Shown piece by piece: positions 1-8,941 of a stretch of DNA of 64,000 nt. Source of the stretch: Streptomyces sp. NBC_01463 (lineage in GTDB: Bacteria > Actinomycetota > Actinomycetes > Streptomycetales > Streptomycetaceae); the NCBI GenBank assembly GCA_036227345.1, contig CP109468.1, positions 2,604,001 through 2,668,000 of the forward strand, read 5' to 3'. Under the pieces are notes generated by a model that was given only the letters and a program-made list of their open reading frames with translations, did no database searches and was not told the DNA's origin. The position numbers were made by a program, and so were the translations under genes. How positions within the stretch are numbered: the first letter of the stretch is position 1; each line of letters begins with the position of its first letter.

Positions 1-865
1 AGGCGTTGCGCTGGTAGCGGGGCGGGCGCAGCTGCGCGACCAGGGTGTCGACGAGTTCCTCGGGCCGGGTGCTGCCGCCCCGGCAGACGAGGTGGGCCCG
101 GTGGAGCTGGTGCTGCAGGGCGCGGTCGCGGCCGCTGCCGCGGGCGACGACGCCGAACCGCACGCCGGGCTCCTCGCCGCCCGCGAACCACTGCCGCAGC
201 CGCCGCTCCAGGCCGCGGTCCCAGCCGTCCGGCCCGCTGAGCTCGGCGACGAGCGGCACGAGGGCGGCGATGCGGTCGACGGGGATCATGTACGAGATCG
301 CCAGGCCGTGCCCGCCGGGCGGCGCCGGGTCCGTACCGGGCCGGTAGCTGACGACGAGGCCGACGACCTCCTCCGTCCCCGGCAGCTCGCCGCGGGTCTG
401 GACGGCGGCGCCGCTGAACCCGGGGCGCACCGCCTCGGCTTCGGACCCGGAGGCGATTTGCACCCAGTCACCGTGCAGTCCGCTGATCCGGCCGCTGAGC
501 CACATCCCGTCGTCGTAGGCCTGGGCGTAGCCGCCGATCCACACCTCCCGGCCGCGCTCCAGCCGGCGGGCCAGCGGTGCGGGCGCGGCCTGCGGGCGTG
601 GGCTGTCCAGGGCGAGCACGGCGATGTCCTCGCCGGTGGCCCCGTCGAGGCCCGGCAGCCAGCCGTCCGGGGCGACCCGGGCGCCGACCGGCGGGATGCC
701 GGGGCTCTCGGCGAACTCGACCCACATCCGGACGCCCGGTTCACCGAGGACATGGGCGCAGGTCAGCGCCCGGTCCTGGGTGAGGAGCACACCGGCCCCG
801 CACACGGGTCCGTCCGCTCCGCCGCGGCGCAACCGGAGCCGCCAGTCCGCTCTCAACTCCCCCAT
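1..865 (-). CDS. Trypsin-like serine protease domain protein, 3' end cut by window edge
   Basis: 288 codons are visible and no stop is reached before base 1, so the C-terminus is missing. The first ~200 residues look like a chymotrypsin-fold protease: TCAH around His38, GEDIAVLALD around Asp80 and GFSGAAV around Ser151 form a plausible catalytic triad. There is no signal peptide, so it is probably cytoplasmic. After about residue 205 a second region starts (WDRGLERRLRQWF, later GGSTRPEELVDTL) that I do not recognise. In actinomycetes such N-terminal proteases are often joined to signalling or effector modules, but that is inference here. The ATG at 863-865 was chosen because it begins just before the protease domain; its ribosome site is weak. 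Confidence 0.75.
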   Translation of the reverse strand, partial: MGELRADWRLRLRRGGADGPVCGAGVLLTQDRALTCAHVLGEPGVRMWVEFAESPGIPPVGARVAPDGWLPGLDGATGEDIAVLALDSPRPQAAPAPLARRLERGREVWIGGYAQAYDDGMWLSGRISGLHGDWVQIASGSEAEAVRPGFSGAAVQTRGELPGTEEVVGLVVSYRPGTDPAPPGGHGLAISYMIPVDRIAALVPLVAELSGPDGWDRGLERRLRQWFAGGEEPGVRFGVVARGSGRDRALQHQLHRAHLVCRGGSTRPEELVDTLVAQLRPPRYQRNA

Positions 866-930
866 AGCTACCGAGAGTACGCGTGCACCACGCATGGTTC
901 CCAGACCGCGCGCACAGTCCGTCCAACGGG

Positions 931-3264
931 CTACCGGACGTCACACCGCAGGGTGGCGCCGGCCGTTCCCGGGTCGACGCGGAGCACGAGGCGGCGGCCG
1001 GTGGCGCGGACCTCGATGCCCGGGTCCGCCGGGAGGGCCTCGCGCACCGGACGGTCCCAGACCACGTCGAACGGGGTGCCGCTGCGGTCGGGCCCGCTGA
1101 TCCGGACCGTCGTGGCGCCCCGGCCCTCCCGTACGAGCACACTGGCCGGACCGGTCGAGGAGAGCCGTCCGGCGGTGCCGGGCTGCCAGAAGTTGGCGGC
1201 GGTCAGCCCGAGCGAGCGCACGGCGACGCCCTGGACGGCGGCGGTGTTGGCGAGCACGGTCAGCCAGTGCCGGTCGGCGGCGCGGGCTGCGACGGTGCGC
1301 CGGGACGCGCCCGGCATCAGGAGGTAGAGGTAGCCGTCGTCGGCGGGGTCGGTGCCGTGGTCGAGCCAGAGGGTCTGCCAGTGGCGGGTCTGCTGTTCGG
1401 TGGAGCTGGTGGTGTTGATGTCGGACCAGGCGCCGGTCCTGGCCTCGCGCAGGGTGTGCAGCTCGGCGCCGCCGGGGAGCACCCAGCCGCCGTGGCCCTC
1501 CAGATGGGCCCAGCGGGGGCGTTCGCGGTCGTCGACGGTGAGGGCCTGGCTGTCGTCCGGGCCGAGGTTGCGGTTGTCGACGACGGTCTCGACGGGGACC
1601 CCGTCGGCCGCGGTGATGCCCGCCCCGAGGCAGATGACCGTGTCGGCGGCGCAGAACCAGGACTTGCGGGCCTCCAGGGTGGAGCCGAGGCCCTTCACGT
1701 GCTGTCCGACCGCGGCGAACTCGCCGTCGTGGGCACCGCCGACCCACTGCACGGCCGGGCGGGGTTCGCCCCATTCGCCGCCGGCCCGGTCGGCGAGGCG
1801 CTTGGTGGAGACGGTGGTGCCGGGCAGCCGGTACCAGTCGACGGTGGGCCAGAACCAGTCGGTGTACTGGCCGCCGCCGGCCGGTCCGGCCCACCAGTAG
1901 AGCATTCCGGCCCCGGTGTGCCAGCCGCGCGGGTTCTCGCCGTTGCCGCACTCGTAGGCGCTGATCCGCTCCGAGGCCATGGACACGTTCGCGACCCAGC
2001 CGGGGCGGCGGTGCACGGCCCGGTCCATCGCGGCGAACAGGGTGTGCCCGACGGGTTCGGGCGCTGCCGGTACGGGGGCGTCGGCCGCCGCCTGGAGCCT
2101 GGACAGGTCGGCGACCCCGAACTGCGGGGCGGCGAGGACCGGGCTGACGGTGTCGCGTTCGATCCAGCCCTTGACCATGCCGTTCCACCGGTCGCGTTCG
2201 GCGGCGGAGGCGCCGCCCGCGAGCAGGGCGACGGCGGCGATCAGGCCCTGGCCGTGGAAGTGGTCGCTGCGCATGATGCGGAGCTCGTCGCTCTTGAGGA
2301 GGCCCCGGCTGATGGCACGGCCGTTGACGCTGTCCATCATCAGTCCGTCGTGGATGAGCGGGGCGTAGGCGTGCTCGACGCTGTCGAGGATGATCTGCCG
2401 GTTGGGGTCGGTGACCGCCCAGGTCGATCCGGCCAGCAGGGCGAAGAGCCGGCCGAGGCCGTCGAGCATGACCTGGCCGTACGTGCCCGAGTAGGCGACC
2501 CAGGTGTGCTGGACGAACGAGCCGTCGGCGTAGAGCCCGTCGCCCGTCGTCACGTACGGGAAGACGGGCGAAAGGGCATCGCGTGCGAGCGCGGTCTTCG
2601 CCGGGTCCCGGCCGAGGATGCCGCGCAGCGCGACGGAGCGGCACAGGTCGACCCGGTTGGCGCCGGTCGAGGTGCCGCTGTAGTCGGTGAGCATGGTGTC
2701 GGGGATGAAGTGGTCGACGGCGGCGCAGGCGGCCGCGACGCGCTCCTCGCCGAGATGGGGGCGGAGGACGGCGACGATGTCCATGAGCAGGCGCGGGCTG
2801 CCGATCTGCCACTCCCACCAGTTCCCGTACCGGGCCGTGGTGGTGTTGTAGACCGTCGCGGAGAGGTGGTCCAGGCCGCGGAGGATGTCGGCGAGGAGGC
2901 CCTCGTCGCCGGTGTGGCCGGTGCCCTGCTGGGCGTACGCCTGGGTCATCGTCCACAGCCGGCCGTAGCTCCAGGTGATGCCGGACGGCGGGTCGAAGGT
3001 GTGCCCGTCCCAGAGGGAGCCGGCGGCGGGGGCCATCGTCGAGCGGAACTCCGCGGCGAGTTCGCCGGTCTCGGCCAGCTTGGCGGCGTAGGGCTCGGCG
3101 GCGGGGTCGTAGCCGGTGCCGAGCGAGAGGTCGTTCCAGCGCAGCCGGAGCGTCTCGAACTCGTCCTGCGCCGCGCGGGCCGTCGGGGCGAGCGCCAGGC
3201 CGAGTGCGGTGGCACTGCCGGTGGCGAGGAAGGCACGGCGGGACCAGGCGGGCAGGAGTGACAC
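931..3264 (-). CDS. Secreted polysaccharide lyase family 8 (hyaluronate/chondroitin/xanthan lyase type)
   Basis: A 777-residue exported lyase that would cleave uronic-acid-containing polysaccharides by beta-elimination. The GTG start at 3262-3264 is preceded by a perfect GGAGGT six bases upstream. An in-frame extension to 3489 exists but would run through the operator and terminator region, so I reject it. The N-terminus has a Tat-type SRRAFLATG signal. Family hallmarks are NWWEWQIGSP near residue 148 and a His/Tyr pair near 250-259 (HTWVAYSGTYGQ), which fit the catalytic Asn, His and Tyr of PL8. The gene stands alone, with a DasR-like site in its promoter region. Exact substrate (hyaluronan, chondroitin or xanthan) cannot be told from motifs. 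Confidence 0.9.
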   Translation of the reverse strand: MSLLPAWSRRAFLATGSATALGLALAPTARAAQDEFETLRLRWNDLSLGTGYDPAAEPYAAKLAETGELAAEFRSTMAPAAGSLWDGHTFDPPSGITWSYGRLWTMTQAYAQQGTGHTGDEGLLADILRGLDHLSATVYNTTTARYGNWWEWQIGSPRLLMDIVAVLRPHLGEERVAAACAAVDHFIPDTMLTDYSGTSTGANRVDLCRSVALRGILGRDPAKTALARDALSPVFPYVTTGDGLYADGSFVQHTWVAYSGTYGQVMLDGLGRLFALLAGSTWAVTDPNRQIILDSVEHAYAPLIHDGLMMDSVNGRAISRGLLKSDELRIMRSDHFHGQGLIAAVALLAGGASAAERDRWNGMVKGWIERDTVSPVLAAPQFGVADLSRLQAAADAPVPAAPEPVGHTLFAAMDRAVHRRPGWVANVSMASERISAYECGNGENPRGWHTGAGMLYWWAGPAGGGQYTDWFWPTVDWYRLPGTTVSTKRLADRAGGEWGEPRPAVQWVGGAHDGEFAAVGQHVKGLGSTLEARKSWFCAADTVICLGAGITAADGVPVETVVDNRNLGPDDSQALTVDDRERPRWAHLEGHGGWVLPGGAELHTLREARTGAWSDINTTSSTEQQTRHWQTLWLDHGTDPADDGYLYLLMPGASRRTVAARAADRHWLTVLANTAAVQGVAVRSLGLTAANFWQPGTAGRLSSTGPASVLVREGRGATTVRISGPDRSGTPFDVVWDRPVREALPADPGIEVRATGRRLVLRVDPGTAGATLRCDVR

Positions 3265-3284
3265 GGGACTACCTCCGGTGGACA

Positions 3285-3321
3285 AGTGGTTTAGACCGGT
3301 CGGGAGTTGGTCTAGCACGCG
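3285..3321. promoter_or_regulatory. DasR-like operator (dre) plus a second half-site upstream of the PL8 lyase
   Basis: AGTGGTTTAGACCGGT at 3285-3300 matches the known DasR-responsive element A(C/G)TGGTCTAGACCA(C/G)T at 14 of 16 positions. A second copy at 3306-3321 keeps TGGTCTAG but has a degenerate right half. The pair lies 21-57 bases upstream of the lyase start. DasR is the GntR regulator that senses amino-sugar phosphates. The match is seen directly; binding is inferred. Confidence 0.6.
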
Positions 3322-3339
3322 CTTACTACGACGGGGAAG

Positions 3340-3402
3340 GGGGCGGACGACGACGGTCCGCCCCGACGGGAGAGGGGGCGGACCGATGACGGCCCGCCCC
3401 CT
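3340..3402 (-). terminator. Tandem terminator hairpins after the GH101 gene
   Basis: Two GC-rich inverted repeats lie just below the GH101 stop: 3340-3348 with 3356-3364 (GGGGCGGAC arms, 9 bp perfect) and 3373-3384 with 3391-3402 (one mismatch). There is no long U tract, as is common in streptomycetes. Confidence 0.6.
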
Positions 3403-3418
3403 TCCCTCATGGAGCCGT

Positions 3419-6400
3419 TCAGCTTCCGCAGTGGAAGCGGGCGCTGCCCCAGTCGGCGTGGTCGTTGCCGTTGCCGTCGCCGCCGTCACCGGCGATCAGC
3501 TCGACGTACTTCGCGCCGGTGACGTCCGCCGTCAGCGACCAGGCGGAGTCGGCGGCCTTGAGGACCGGGGACTTCACCTTCTCGGTGCCGTCGGCGGTCA
3601 CGGAGAACTGCACGCTGCCGGCGCTCTTCTGCACGTCGTCCACGCCCACCTCGGCGGTGAACGAGGTGCACTTGCCGCCCAGGTAGTAGCGGACCTTCGC
3701 CGGGGCGTGGCTGCCGAGGCCCTTCTCGTACACCGTGGAGCCGATGGTCAGCGCGGTGCCGTCGCCGGCGCCGGTCTCACCGTTGGAGAGGTCGCGCTCG
3801 ACCGGTCCCCAGCCGTTCTCGGAGGCCGTCCAGTCGAGGTCGCTGGCCCAGCTGTCCGTGGTGGGCGGCGGCGGCAGGGTCCGTACGGAGGTCTGCGCGC
3901 CGAGCGTCCGCCGCGCACCGCCGACCGTGTAGGCGGCCTCGGAACTCAGGCCGTACGTCCGGTACTCGGCGTCCACCGGCGGGGTGACCTGCCAGCTCGC
4001 GGTGACCTTGGCACCGGCGGCGACCGAGTCGAAGGTGACGGCGCCCGAGGGCTCCGCCCGCCAGCCCTCGGGGACGGTGAGGCCGACCGAGACGCCGGTG
4101 GCGGCGGTGGCCTCGTAGTTGGTGAAGCTCGCCTTCACGGTGTTGGCCGTGCCCGGCTCCAGGGTCTCCGCGGCCGGCGCGACGGTGAGTGTGCCGCAGG
4201 CGGCCTGCTCACCGGCGGGGGCCGCGCCGAGGTCGGTCACGGTGAAGCCGTCGAGGACGAAGTCGGCGCCCTCGGGGGCGTCGCCGCGCTTGCGCAGCCC
4301 GGTCCAGGTGTCGCCGCAGCCCGCCGTGACGGTCTCGGCGAAGTGGCCCGTGGTGTGCTGGGCGCCGATCGCGGTGTTCCGGGTCTCGACGGAGTCGGGT
4401 GCGCCGTCCGCGGTGATCCGGTCGTAGCCGTCGACCCACTCGTAGGCACCGGCGTGGCTGGACTGGTAGTCGTACTCGACCTTGTAGCGGTGGCCGTCCG
4501 TCATCGGGACGGTCCAGGGCGCGGTCCGGTAGACGATGCCCGCGTTCTCCTCGTGGGCCTTGAGGGACTCCTTGCCGCCGAGCACGTCGTCGATCAGCTT
4601 CCCGTTCCAGCCGGCCTGGGTGTACGGGGCGTGCAGCTGGGAGATGCTGGTGCGGGGGTCGGTGTCACCGCCCGCGTCGCCCTTGAGGAAGGGGCCCCAG
4701 CCCTGGTCGACGTCCTCGAAGTCCTCGTGGACGACGGTGTTCTTCCTGGTGGCGGGTGCGTTGGCGACGATGCGTACGTCATCGGCGCGGACGGTCGCCG
4801 CGCTGCCGCCGGCCGCCTCGATGCGCAGGGTGGTGCGCCCGCTGGCCGGTGCGGTGAAGTTCACCTTCGCGCGCTGGAAGTAGGTGCCGTGCCAGTCGGA
4901 CGCGGCGACCTGGTCCTTCGCGGTGGAGCGGTCCACGGCGACGGACGTCCCGCCGGCCGAGAGGACGGTGTGCCGGGTCTTGCCCGGCTGGACCTCGATG
5001 AGCGCGGACGCGGTGTAGCGCGCGCCGGGCTTCAGTCCGCCGATGGACTGGGAGAGGGCGGCCTTGCCGGTGCCGGACAGCTTCGCGCTGTTGCGGCCCT
5101 GGCCGTCGGTGTCGCGGGCGGCGGTGCCGGTGCGCGACCAGTCGGCCAGCCTGCCGTCGTTGAAGCCGGGGTCGTCGACGAGGGTGCCCTCGCCCCACTT
5201 GGCGTCGGCGGCCTTCGGGGCCTTGTCCGGGTAGAGGACGTACGGCTGACCGGCCTCGGCCGTCAGCGTGATCCTCCCGTCCACGGGACGCACGGTGCCG
5301 GTCTTCACCCGGCCGTTGTCGGTGAGCTCGTAGACGGTGTACGCACCCTTGGACGGCACCGCCCAGCTGCTCGTGCCACCGGACTTGCTGTAGTGGTACA
5401 GCTTCTTGCCGCCGTCCCACGGCAGCAGGTAGTCGGTGCCGCTGAGCACCTTGCGGCCGTGGTCGTAGAAGGTGCGCTTCCCGTCCTCGACGGTGCCGCT
5501 CACCCCGCCGGTGAACGTGATGTCGTTGCCGTCCCAGCGGGTGATCTTCTGCTGCTGGAGGTACTTGGCGGGCAGGTTGCGCTGCCAGATGTTGTCGTAG
5601 AAGGCGTTCCAGTCGGTCTCGCCCGTCCAGCCCTCGAACTCGTCGATGGCGCTCTGGCCGAGGACCGGGTCGTTGTTCCAGACGTCCTTCTCGCCGTTGC
5701 GGATGAACCGGATGATCTGCGAGTTCAGGCCCTTGTTGGTGGCGCCGCCGTAGTCGAGGTCATTGGCCCAGTGCGACCAGAGCGAGCCGCGCTCGAACTT
5801 GTCGGCCCATTCGCTGGAGACGTTCCAGCCCTGCTTCTGGAGGGACTGGAGGGTCTTGTCGGCGATCCAGCCGTGCGTGTAGTAGACGTCGATGTACAGC
5901 ATGCTGAGGTTGCTGTCCGTCTCGTCGCGCAGCTGCTGGAAGCGCTGGGCCAGGTCGCCGCTGTTGATGTCGCGGCGCTGGTCGATGTAGTAGCTCTGGT
6001 TGAGCCAGTTCCAGCCGGGCTTCGTCTTGTCGACGAGCTTCTCGTCGAAGGCCTTCGCCTCCGGGTATGCCTCGGTGGCATTGACGTGGACGCCGAAGGT
6101 GGCGCCCCACTTCTTGCCGTCCTTGAGCAGCTCGTTGAGGTCCTTCAGCCCGCCGGCGCGCTTGTTGTAGTTGCCGCCGTAGTCGGGGTGGGCGGAGTCG
6201 TGGCCCTCGGAGGCGTAGCCCTTGAGCAGCGCGAGCTGGCCGAGGCCGTCGGTGGAGAGCGAGATCCGCTTGACGTCGTCGAGGGTGCGCAGGAAGGGGT
6301 GGGTGGCCTGGCTGGCGAAGTTGAACGGGATGTGGGTGACGACCCGGTCCGCGGTGTCCTCGCTGCCCGGGGCGACCACGCCGATGGAGCGGAAGGCGAC

Positions 6401-7294
6401 GGCGCCGTCCTGCCAGTCGACGGTCTTGTCGCCGTTGGCGTCGGGCGTGACGACGACCTTGGCCCACGGCAGGCTGTCGCCGCTCTCCGGCTTGGGCGCG
6501 CCCTCGCCGCGGTAGGTCCACTGGCCGGACCAGACGCCGACCCGGGTGGTGCCGTCGTCGTCCTTGCGGGCCTGGTGCCAGAAGCGGGCGTCGTCGCCGC
6601 CGGTGGCGCCGGCGGGCTTGTCGTACGAGGAGTTGGACTCGACGGCGGCCGCGAGCGCACCGGTGTTCACGATGGCGTAGGTGCCGCCGACGGGTGCCGC
6701 GTCGGCCTTGGTGGCGTCGGTGACCTTCGCGAAGACGTCGGCGGTCTTCGTCGAGTCGGGGTCGAGCTTCGTGAAGGCGGTCGCGGCTCCGGTGTCGGTG
6801 CTCGCGACGGAGACCAGGTCGTGGCCGGGGATGTCGATGGTGCCGACGCGGAACGCCTCGGTGTCCCGGACCGCCGTCACCCTGAACGTGGTGGCGCGCC
6901 CGGAGACGGACAGCGAGGCGTCGATCTCGACACCGGGCAGGTCGCCGAAGACGAGCGTGTAGCGGGCGGCCGACCCGGTGACCGCGGGGGCGCCCTTGAG
7001 GTGCACGGGGTGCGCGGTGCCGTTCAGGGTGACGGCGGTGACCGGCCGGGTGCTGCCCGCCAGCTGGTTCCCGGAGGCCAGGTCGGTGTACGAGAGGACG
7101 CGCGGGAAGTCGTCGGCGACGGCGACGGAGAGCTGCGCCGATCCGATGACGCGGGCGTCGGCCGGTGCGGGGGTCTGCGCCGCACCGGCGGGAGAGGGGG
7201 CGGCGGCTGAGGCGGGGAGGGCGGTCCCCACCAGAGCCAGGACGGCGGCTGAGGCGGCGGCTGCGGCGCCCACCGAAGCGAATCTTGGCGACAT
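3419..7294 (-). CDS. Secreted GH101 endo-alpha-N-acetylgalactosaminidase
   Basis: A 1291-residue exported enzyme that would release the Gal-beta-1,3-GalNAc core from O-glycosylated (mucin-type) proteins. The ATG at 7292-7294 starts directly before a Sec signal peptide rich in Ala/Leu; a longer in-frame start at 7405 lacks such a signal. The GH101 core shows the SMLYIDVYYTHG strand near residue 466, where the family nucleophile Asp lies, and SSEWADKFERGSLW near 493, consistent with the acid/base Glu region. C-terminal to the core come carbohydrate-binding-like beta domains, a NEW3-like domain (about 1020-1130) and an NPCBM domain (about 1150-1291). It is divergent from the GH64 gene and sits next to the PL8 lyase, suggesting a host- or animal-glycan set. 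Confidence 0.92.
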   Translation of the reverse strand: MSPRFASVGAAAAASAAVLALVGTALPASAAAPSPAGAAQTPAPADARVIGSAQLSVAVADDFPRVLSYTDLASGNQLAGSTRPVTAVTLNGTAHPVHLKGAPAVTGSAARYTLVFGDLPGVEIDASLSVSGRATTFRVTAVRDTEAFRVGTIDIPGHDLVSVASTDTGAATAFTKLDPDSTKTADVFAKVTDATKADAAPVGGTYAIVNTGALAAAVESNSSYDKPAGATGGDDARFWHQARKDDDGTTRVGVWSGQWTYRGEGAPKPESGDSLPWAKVVVTPDANGDKTVDWQDGAVAFRSIGVVAPGSEDTADRVVTHIPFNFASQATHPFLRTLDDVKRISLSTDGLGQLALLKGYASEGHDSAHPDYGGNYNKRAGGLKDLNELLKDGKKWGATFGVHVNATEAYPEAKAFDEKLVDKTKPGWNWLNQSYYIDQRRDINSGDLAQRFQQLRDETDSNLSMLYIDVYYTHGWIADKTLQSLQKQGWNVSSEWADKFERGSLWSHWANDLDYGGATNKGLNSQIIRFIRNGEKDVWNNDPVLGQSAIDEFEGWTGETDWNAFYDNIWQRNLPAKYLQQQKITRWDGNDITFTGGVSGTVEDGKRTFYDHGRKVLSGTDYLLPWDGGKKLYHYSKSGGTSSWAVPSKGAYTVYELTDNGRVKTGTVRPVDGRITLTAEAGQPYVLYPDKAPKAADAKWGEGTLVDDPGFNDGRLADWSRTGTAARDTDGQGRNSAKLSGTGKAALSQSIGGLKPGARYTASALIEVQPGKTRHTVLSAGGTSVAVDRSTAKDQVAASDWHGTYFQRAKVNFTAPASGRTTLRIEAAGGSAATVRADDVRIVANAPATRKNTVVHEDFEDVDQGWGPFLKGDAGGDTDPRTSISQLHAPYTQAGWNGKLIDDVLGGKESLKAHEENAGIVYRTAPWTVPMTDGHRYKVEYDYQSSHAGAYEWVDGYDRITADGAPDSVETRNTAIGAQHTTGHFAETVTAGCGDTWTGLRKRGDAPEGADFVLDGFTVTDLGAAPAGEQAACGTLTVAPAAETLEPGTANTVKASFTNYEATAATGVSVGLTVPEGWRAEPSGAVTFDSVAAGAKVTASWQVTPPVDAEYRTYGLSSEAAYTVGGARRTLGAQTSVRTLPPPPTTDSWASDLDWTASENGWGPVERDLSNGETGAGDGTALTIGSTVYEKGLGSHAPAKVRYYLGGKCTSFTAEVGVDDVQKSAGSVQFSVTADGTEKVKSPVLKAADSAWSLTADVTGAKYVELIAGDGGDGNGNDHADWGSARFHCGS

Positions 7295-7508
7295 GTGCTC
7301 TGCGTAGTCGCCGTGTCCGGACACCGTCAACGACGTACGGTCCCGAGGGCTCCTCCAGTCCAACAACCGCTCCGCGTAAGTCCAAGTGAGGGGTGTGCGG
7401 GTCATCGCGGCCGCCGCGTTCAGTTCCTGATCACGGTGTTCGCGGGACGGGCCGCCCGAGCCGCCAAGTGCCGTTCGGATGTGTCGGGTTGTGAAGAGTT
7501 CTCTTTTT

Positions 7509-7522
7509 TGAGAGCGCTCTCA
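7509..7522. promoter_or_regulatory. CebR-like 14-bp palindromic operator
   Basis: TGAGAGCGCTCTCA is a perfect palindrome that matches the LacI-family CebR operator TGGGAGCGCTCCCA at 12 of 14 positions, including the central GAGCGCTC. It lies immediately upstream of the -35 of the GH64 gene and could also reach the GH101 promoter on the other strand. CebR-type repressors respond to beta-glucan oligosaccharides, which fits a beta-1,3-glucanase target; binding is inferred. Confidence 0.55.
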
Positions 7523-7532
7523 GTCACAAGTC

Positions 7533-7561
7533 TTGACGCTCGCGCCGCCCCTCGCAAGAGT
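7533..7561 (+). promoter_or_regulatory. Candidate promoter of the GH64 gene
   Basis: TTGACG (7533-7538) and AAGAGT (7556-7561) are separated by 17 bases, giving a sigma-70/HrdB-like promoter with a good -35 and a weak -10. The leader would be about 75 bases. Confidence 0.4.
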
Positions 7562-7642
7562 GGTGCGCACCGCGGACGGATCCGCTCCACCTCCCCGCAC
7601 GGATACCCCGTCCGCGACCCCCCACAGTCTCGGAGTCGCCTC

Positions 7643-8872
7643 ATGATTTCGCGCAGAATGTTCCTCTCCGGCGGCGTCGCCGCCTCCGCGACCGCGCTCA
7701 CCTACCCCCTCTGGGGGAGCACGCTGAGCCCGAGCGCATCGGCCGCGGCCGCGACCTGCGAACTGGCCCTGGAGAACAAGTCCCTGCCGGGCCGGGTCAA
7801 CGCGTACGTCACCGGTCACGAACAGGGCACCGACCGCTGGATCCTGCTCCGGGCCGACGGCAGCGTCTACCGCCCGGACTCCCCCGCCGCGCCGCAGACC
7901 CCGCTGCCGGTCGACTGCGCCATCCCGCTGAACGCGGCGGGCGGCGCACCGGTCGTGGTGACGCTTCCCCAGATGTACGGGGCGCGGGTCTACTTCGTCC
8001 GCGACGACACCCTGGACTTCTATCTCAACCCGGGCCCCTCCCTGGTCGAGCCGGCCTTCGCCACGTCCACGGACGCGAACTACGGGCGCACCTGGTCGTT
8101 CTGCGAGTTCACCTTCAACCCGCAGCAGCTGTACGCGAACATCAGCTACGTCGACCTGGTGACCGCACTGCCGATCGGCCTGACGCTGGAGGGCGACGCC
8201 ACACACACGGTGGCCCCGCTCCCGGACGGCGCCGTCCAGAGGATCGCCGACGGTCTCACCGCCCAGGCCGCGGCCGACGGGCAGCCGTGGGACCAGCTGG
8301 TGACGCGCGGCTCGGACGGCGGCGTGCTGCGGGTCATCTCCCCGCAGAACCTGATGGCGCCGTTCTTCGACCGCCCGGACCAGATGCCGTTCCGCGATCT
8401 GTTCACGGCGCAGATCGACGAGGTCTGGGACAAGTACCGCTCGACCGATCTGCGGATCGACCTCCAGGGCGGCCGCGGTGTCTTCACCGGGCGGGTCAGC
8501 GGCGACACGCTGACCTTCAACGGCGGGCACACCTTCACCAAGCCCGTCTCCAAGGACATCTTCACCTGCAACCACGGGCCGTTCACCAACAACCCGGGCG
8601 ACTCCGACGACAAGAAGGGCCTGCTGGCCCGGCTCGCGGCCGGCTTCAACCGGTCGATCATGCTCAGCCACCCCGACCAGCCGAACGGCACCACGGTGGC
8701 GGACTACTACCAGGGCGCGGTGACCAACCACTGGTCGCGGATCGTGCACGCCAACAGCCCGATCGGCTACGCCTTCCCGTACGACGACGTGCGCCCCGAC
8801 GGGGAGCCGGACGTCTCGGGCGCCGCCAACGACGGCAACCCGCGGCGCTTCACGGTGTCGGTGGGTTCCTGA
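7643..8872 (+). CDS. Secreted GH64 beta-1,3-glucanase
   Basis: A 409-residue protein starting with a Tat-type SRRMFLSGG signal ending near SASAAA. The rest reads as a glycoside hydrolase family 64 domain throughout: the NGG...FTKPVSKDIFTCNHGPF stretch and the C-terminal SYFG-like PIGYAFPYDDV segment are typical of laminaripentaose-producing beta-1,3-glucanases. No extra carbohydrate-binding module is present, so it is the compact form. The ATG at 7643 was chosen because the signal peptide begins there; the frame is open further upstream but without a signal. It would act outside the cell on beta-1,3-glucan such as curdlan, laminarin or fungal wall, complementing the GH16/GH3/GH1 locus 20 kb away. 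Confidence 0.92.
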   Translation: MISRRMFLSGGVAASATALTYPLWGSTLSPSASAAAATCELALENKSLPGRVNAYVTGHEQGTDRWILLRADGSVYRPDSPAAPQTPLPVDCAIPLNAAGGAPVVVTLPQMYGARVYFVRDDTLDFYLNPGPSLVEPAFATSTDANYGRTWSFCEFTFNPQQLYANISYVDLVTALPIGLTLEGDATHTVAPLPDGAVQRIADGLTAQAAADGQPWDQLVTRGSDGGVLRVISPQNLMAPFFDRPDQMPFRDLFTAQIDEVWDKYRSTDLRIDLQGGRGVFTGRVSGDTLTFNGGHTFTKPVSKDIFTCNHGPFTNNPGDSDDKKGLLARLAAGFNRSIMLSHPDQPNGTTVADYYQGAVTNHWSRIVHANSPIGYAFPYDDVRPDGEPDVSGAANDGNPRRFTVSVGS

Positions 8873-8882
8873 CCCTGGTGCC

Positions 8883-8917
8883 CCTGTGCCCCCGTCCGGG
8901 CGGGACGGGGGCACAGG
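8883..8917. terminator. Bidirectional terminator between GH64 and M15-like genes
   Basis: A perfect 15-bp stem (8883-8897 with 8903-8917, arms CCTGTGCCCCCGTCC and complement) with a 5-base loop lies between two convergent genes and can serve both. Confidence 0.75.
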
Positions 8918-8941
8918 CATGTCCGGGGGCGGATGACGGGA

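Larger units (their letters stand above)
7295..7642. other. Divergent intergenic region between GH101 and GH64 genes
   Basis: 348 bases without a gene. It contains a perfect 12-bp palindrome GTGTCCGGACAC at 7313-7324, about 20 bases upstream of the GH101 start and possibly an operator. It also holds the CebR-like palindrome at 7509-7522 and a likely GH64 promoter at 7533-7561, listed separately. Confidence 0.5.

Noticed and set aside
3265..3489. N-terminal extension of the PL8 gene
   Set aside because: It would cover the GGAGGT site, the DasR-like operator and the GH101 terminators, and place the Tat signal internally.
3116..7210. Very long plus-strand open frame opposite the GH101 gene
   Set aside because: Val/Gly/Asp/Arg-rich translation without domains; it is a GC-bias mirror of the real minus-strand gene.
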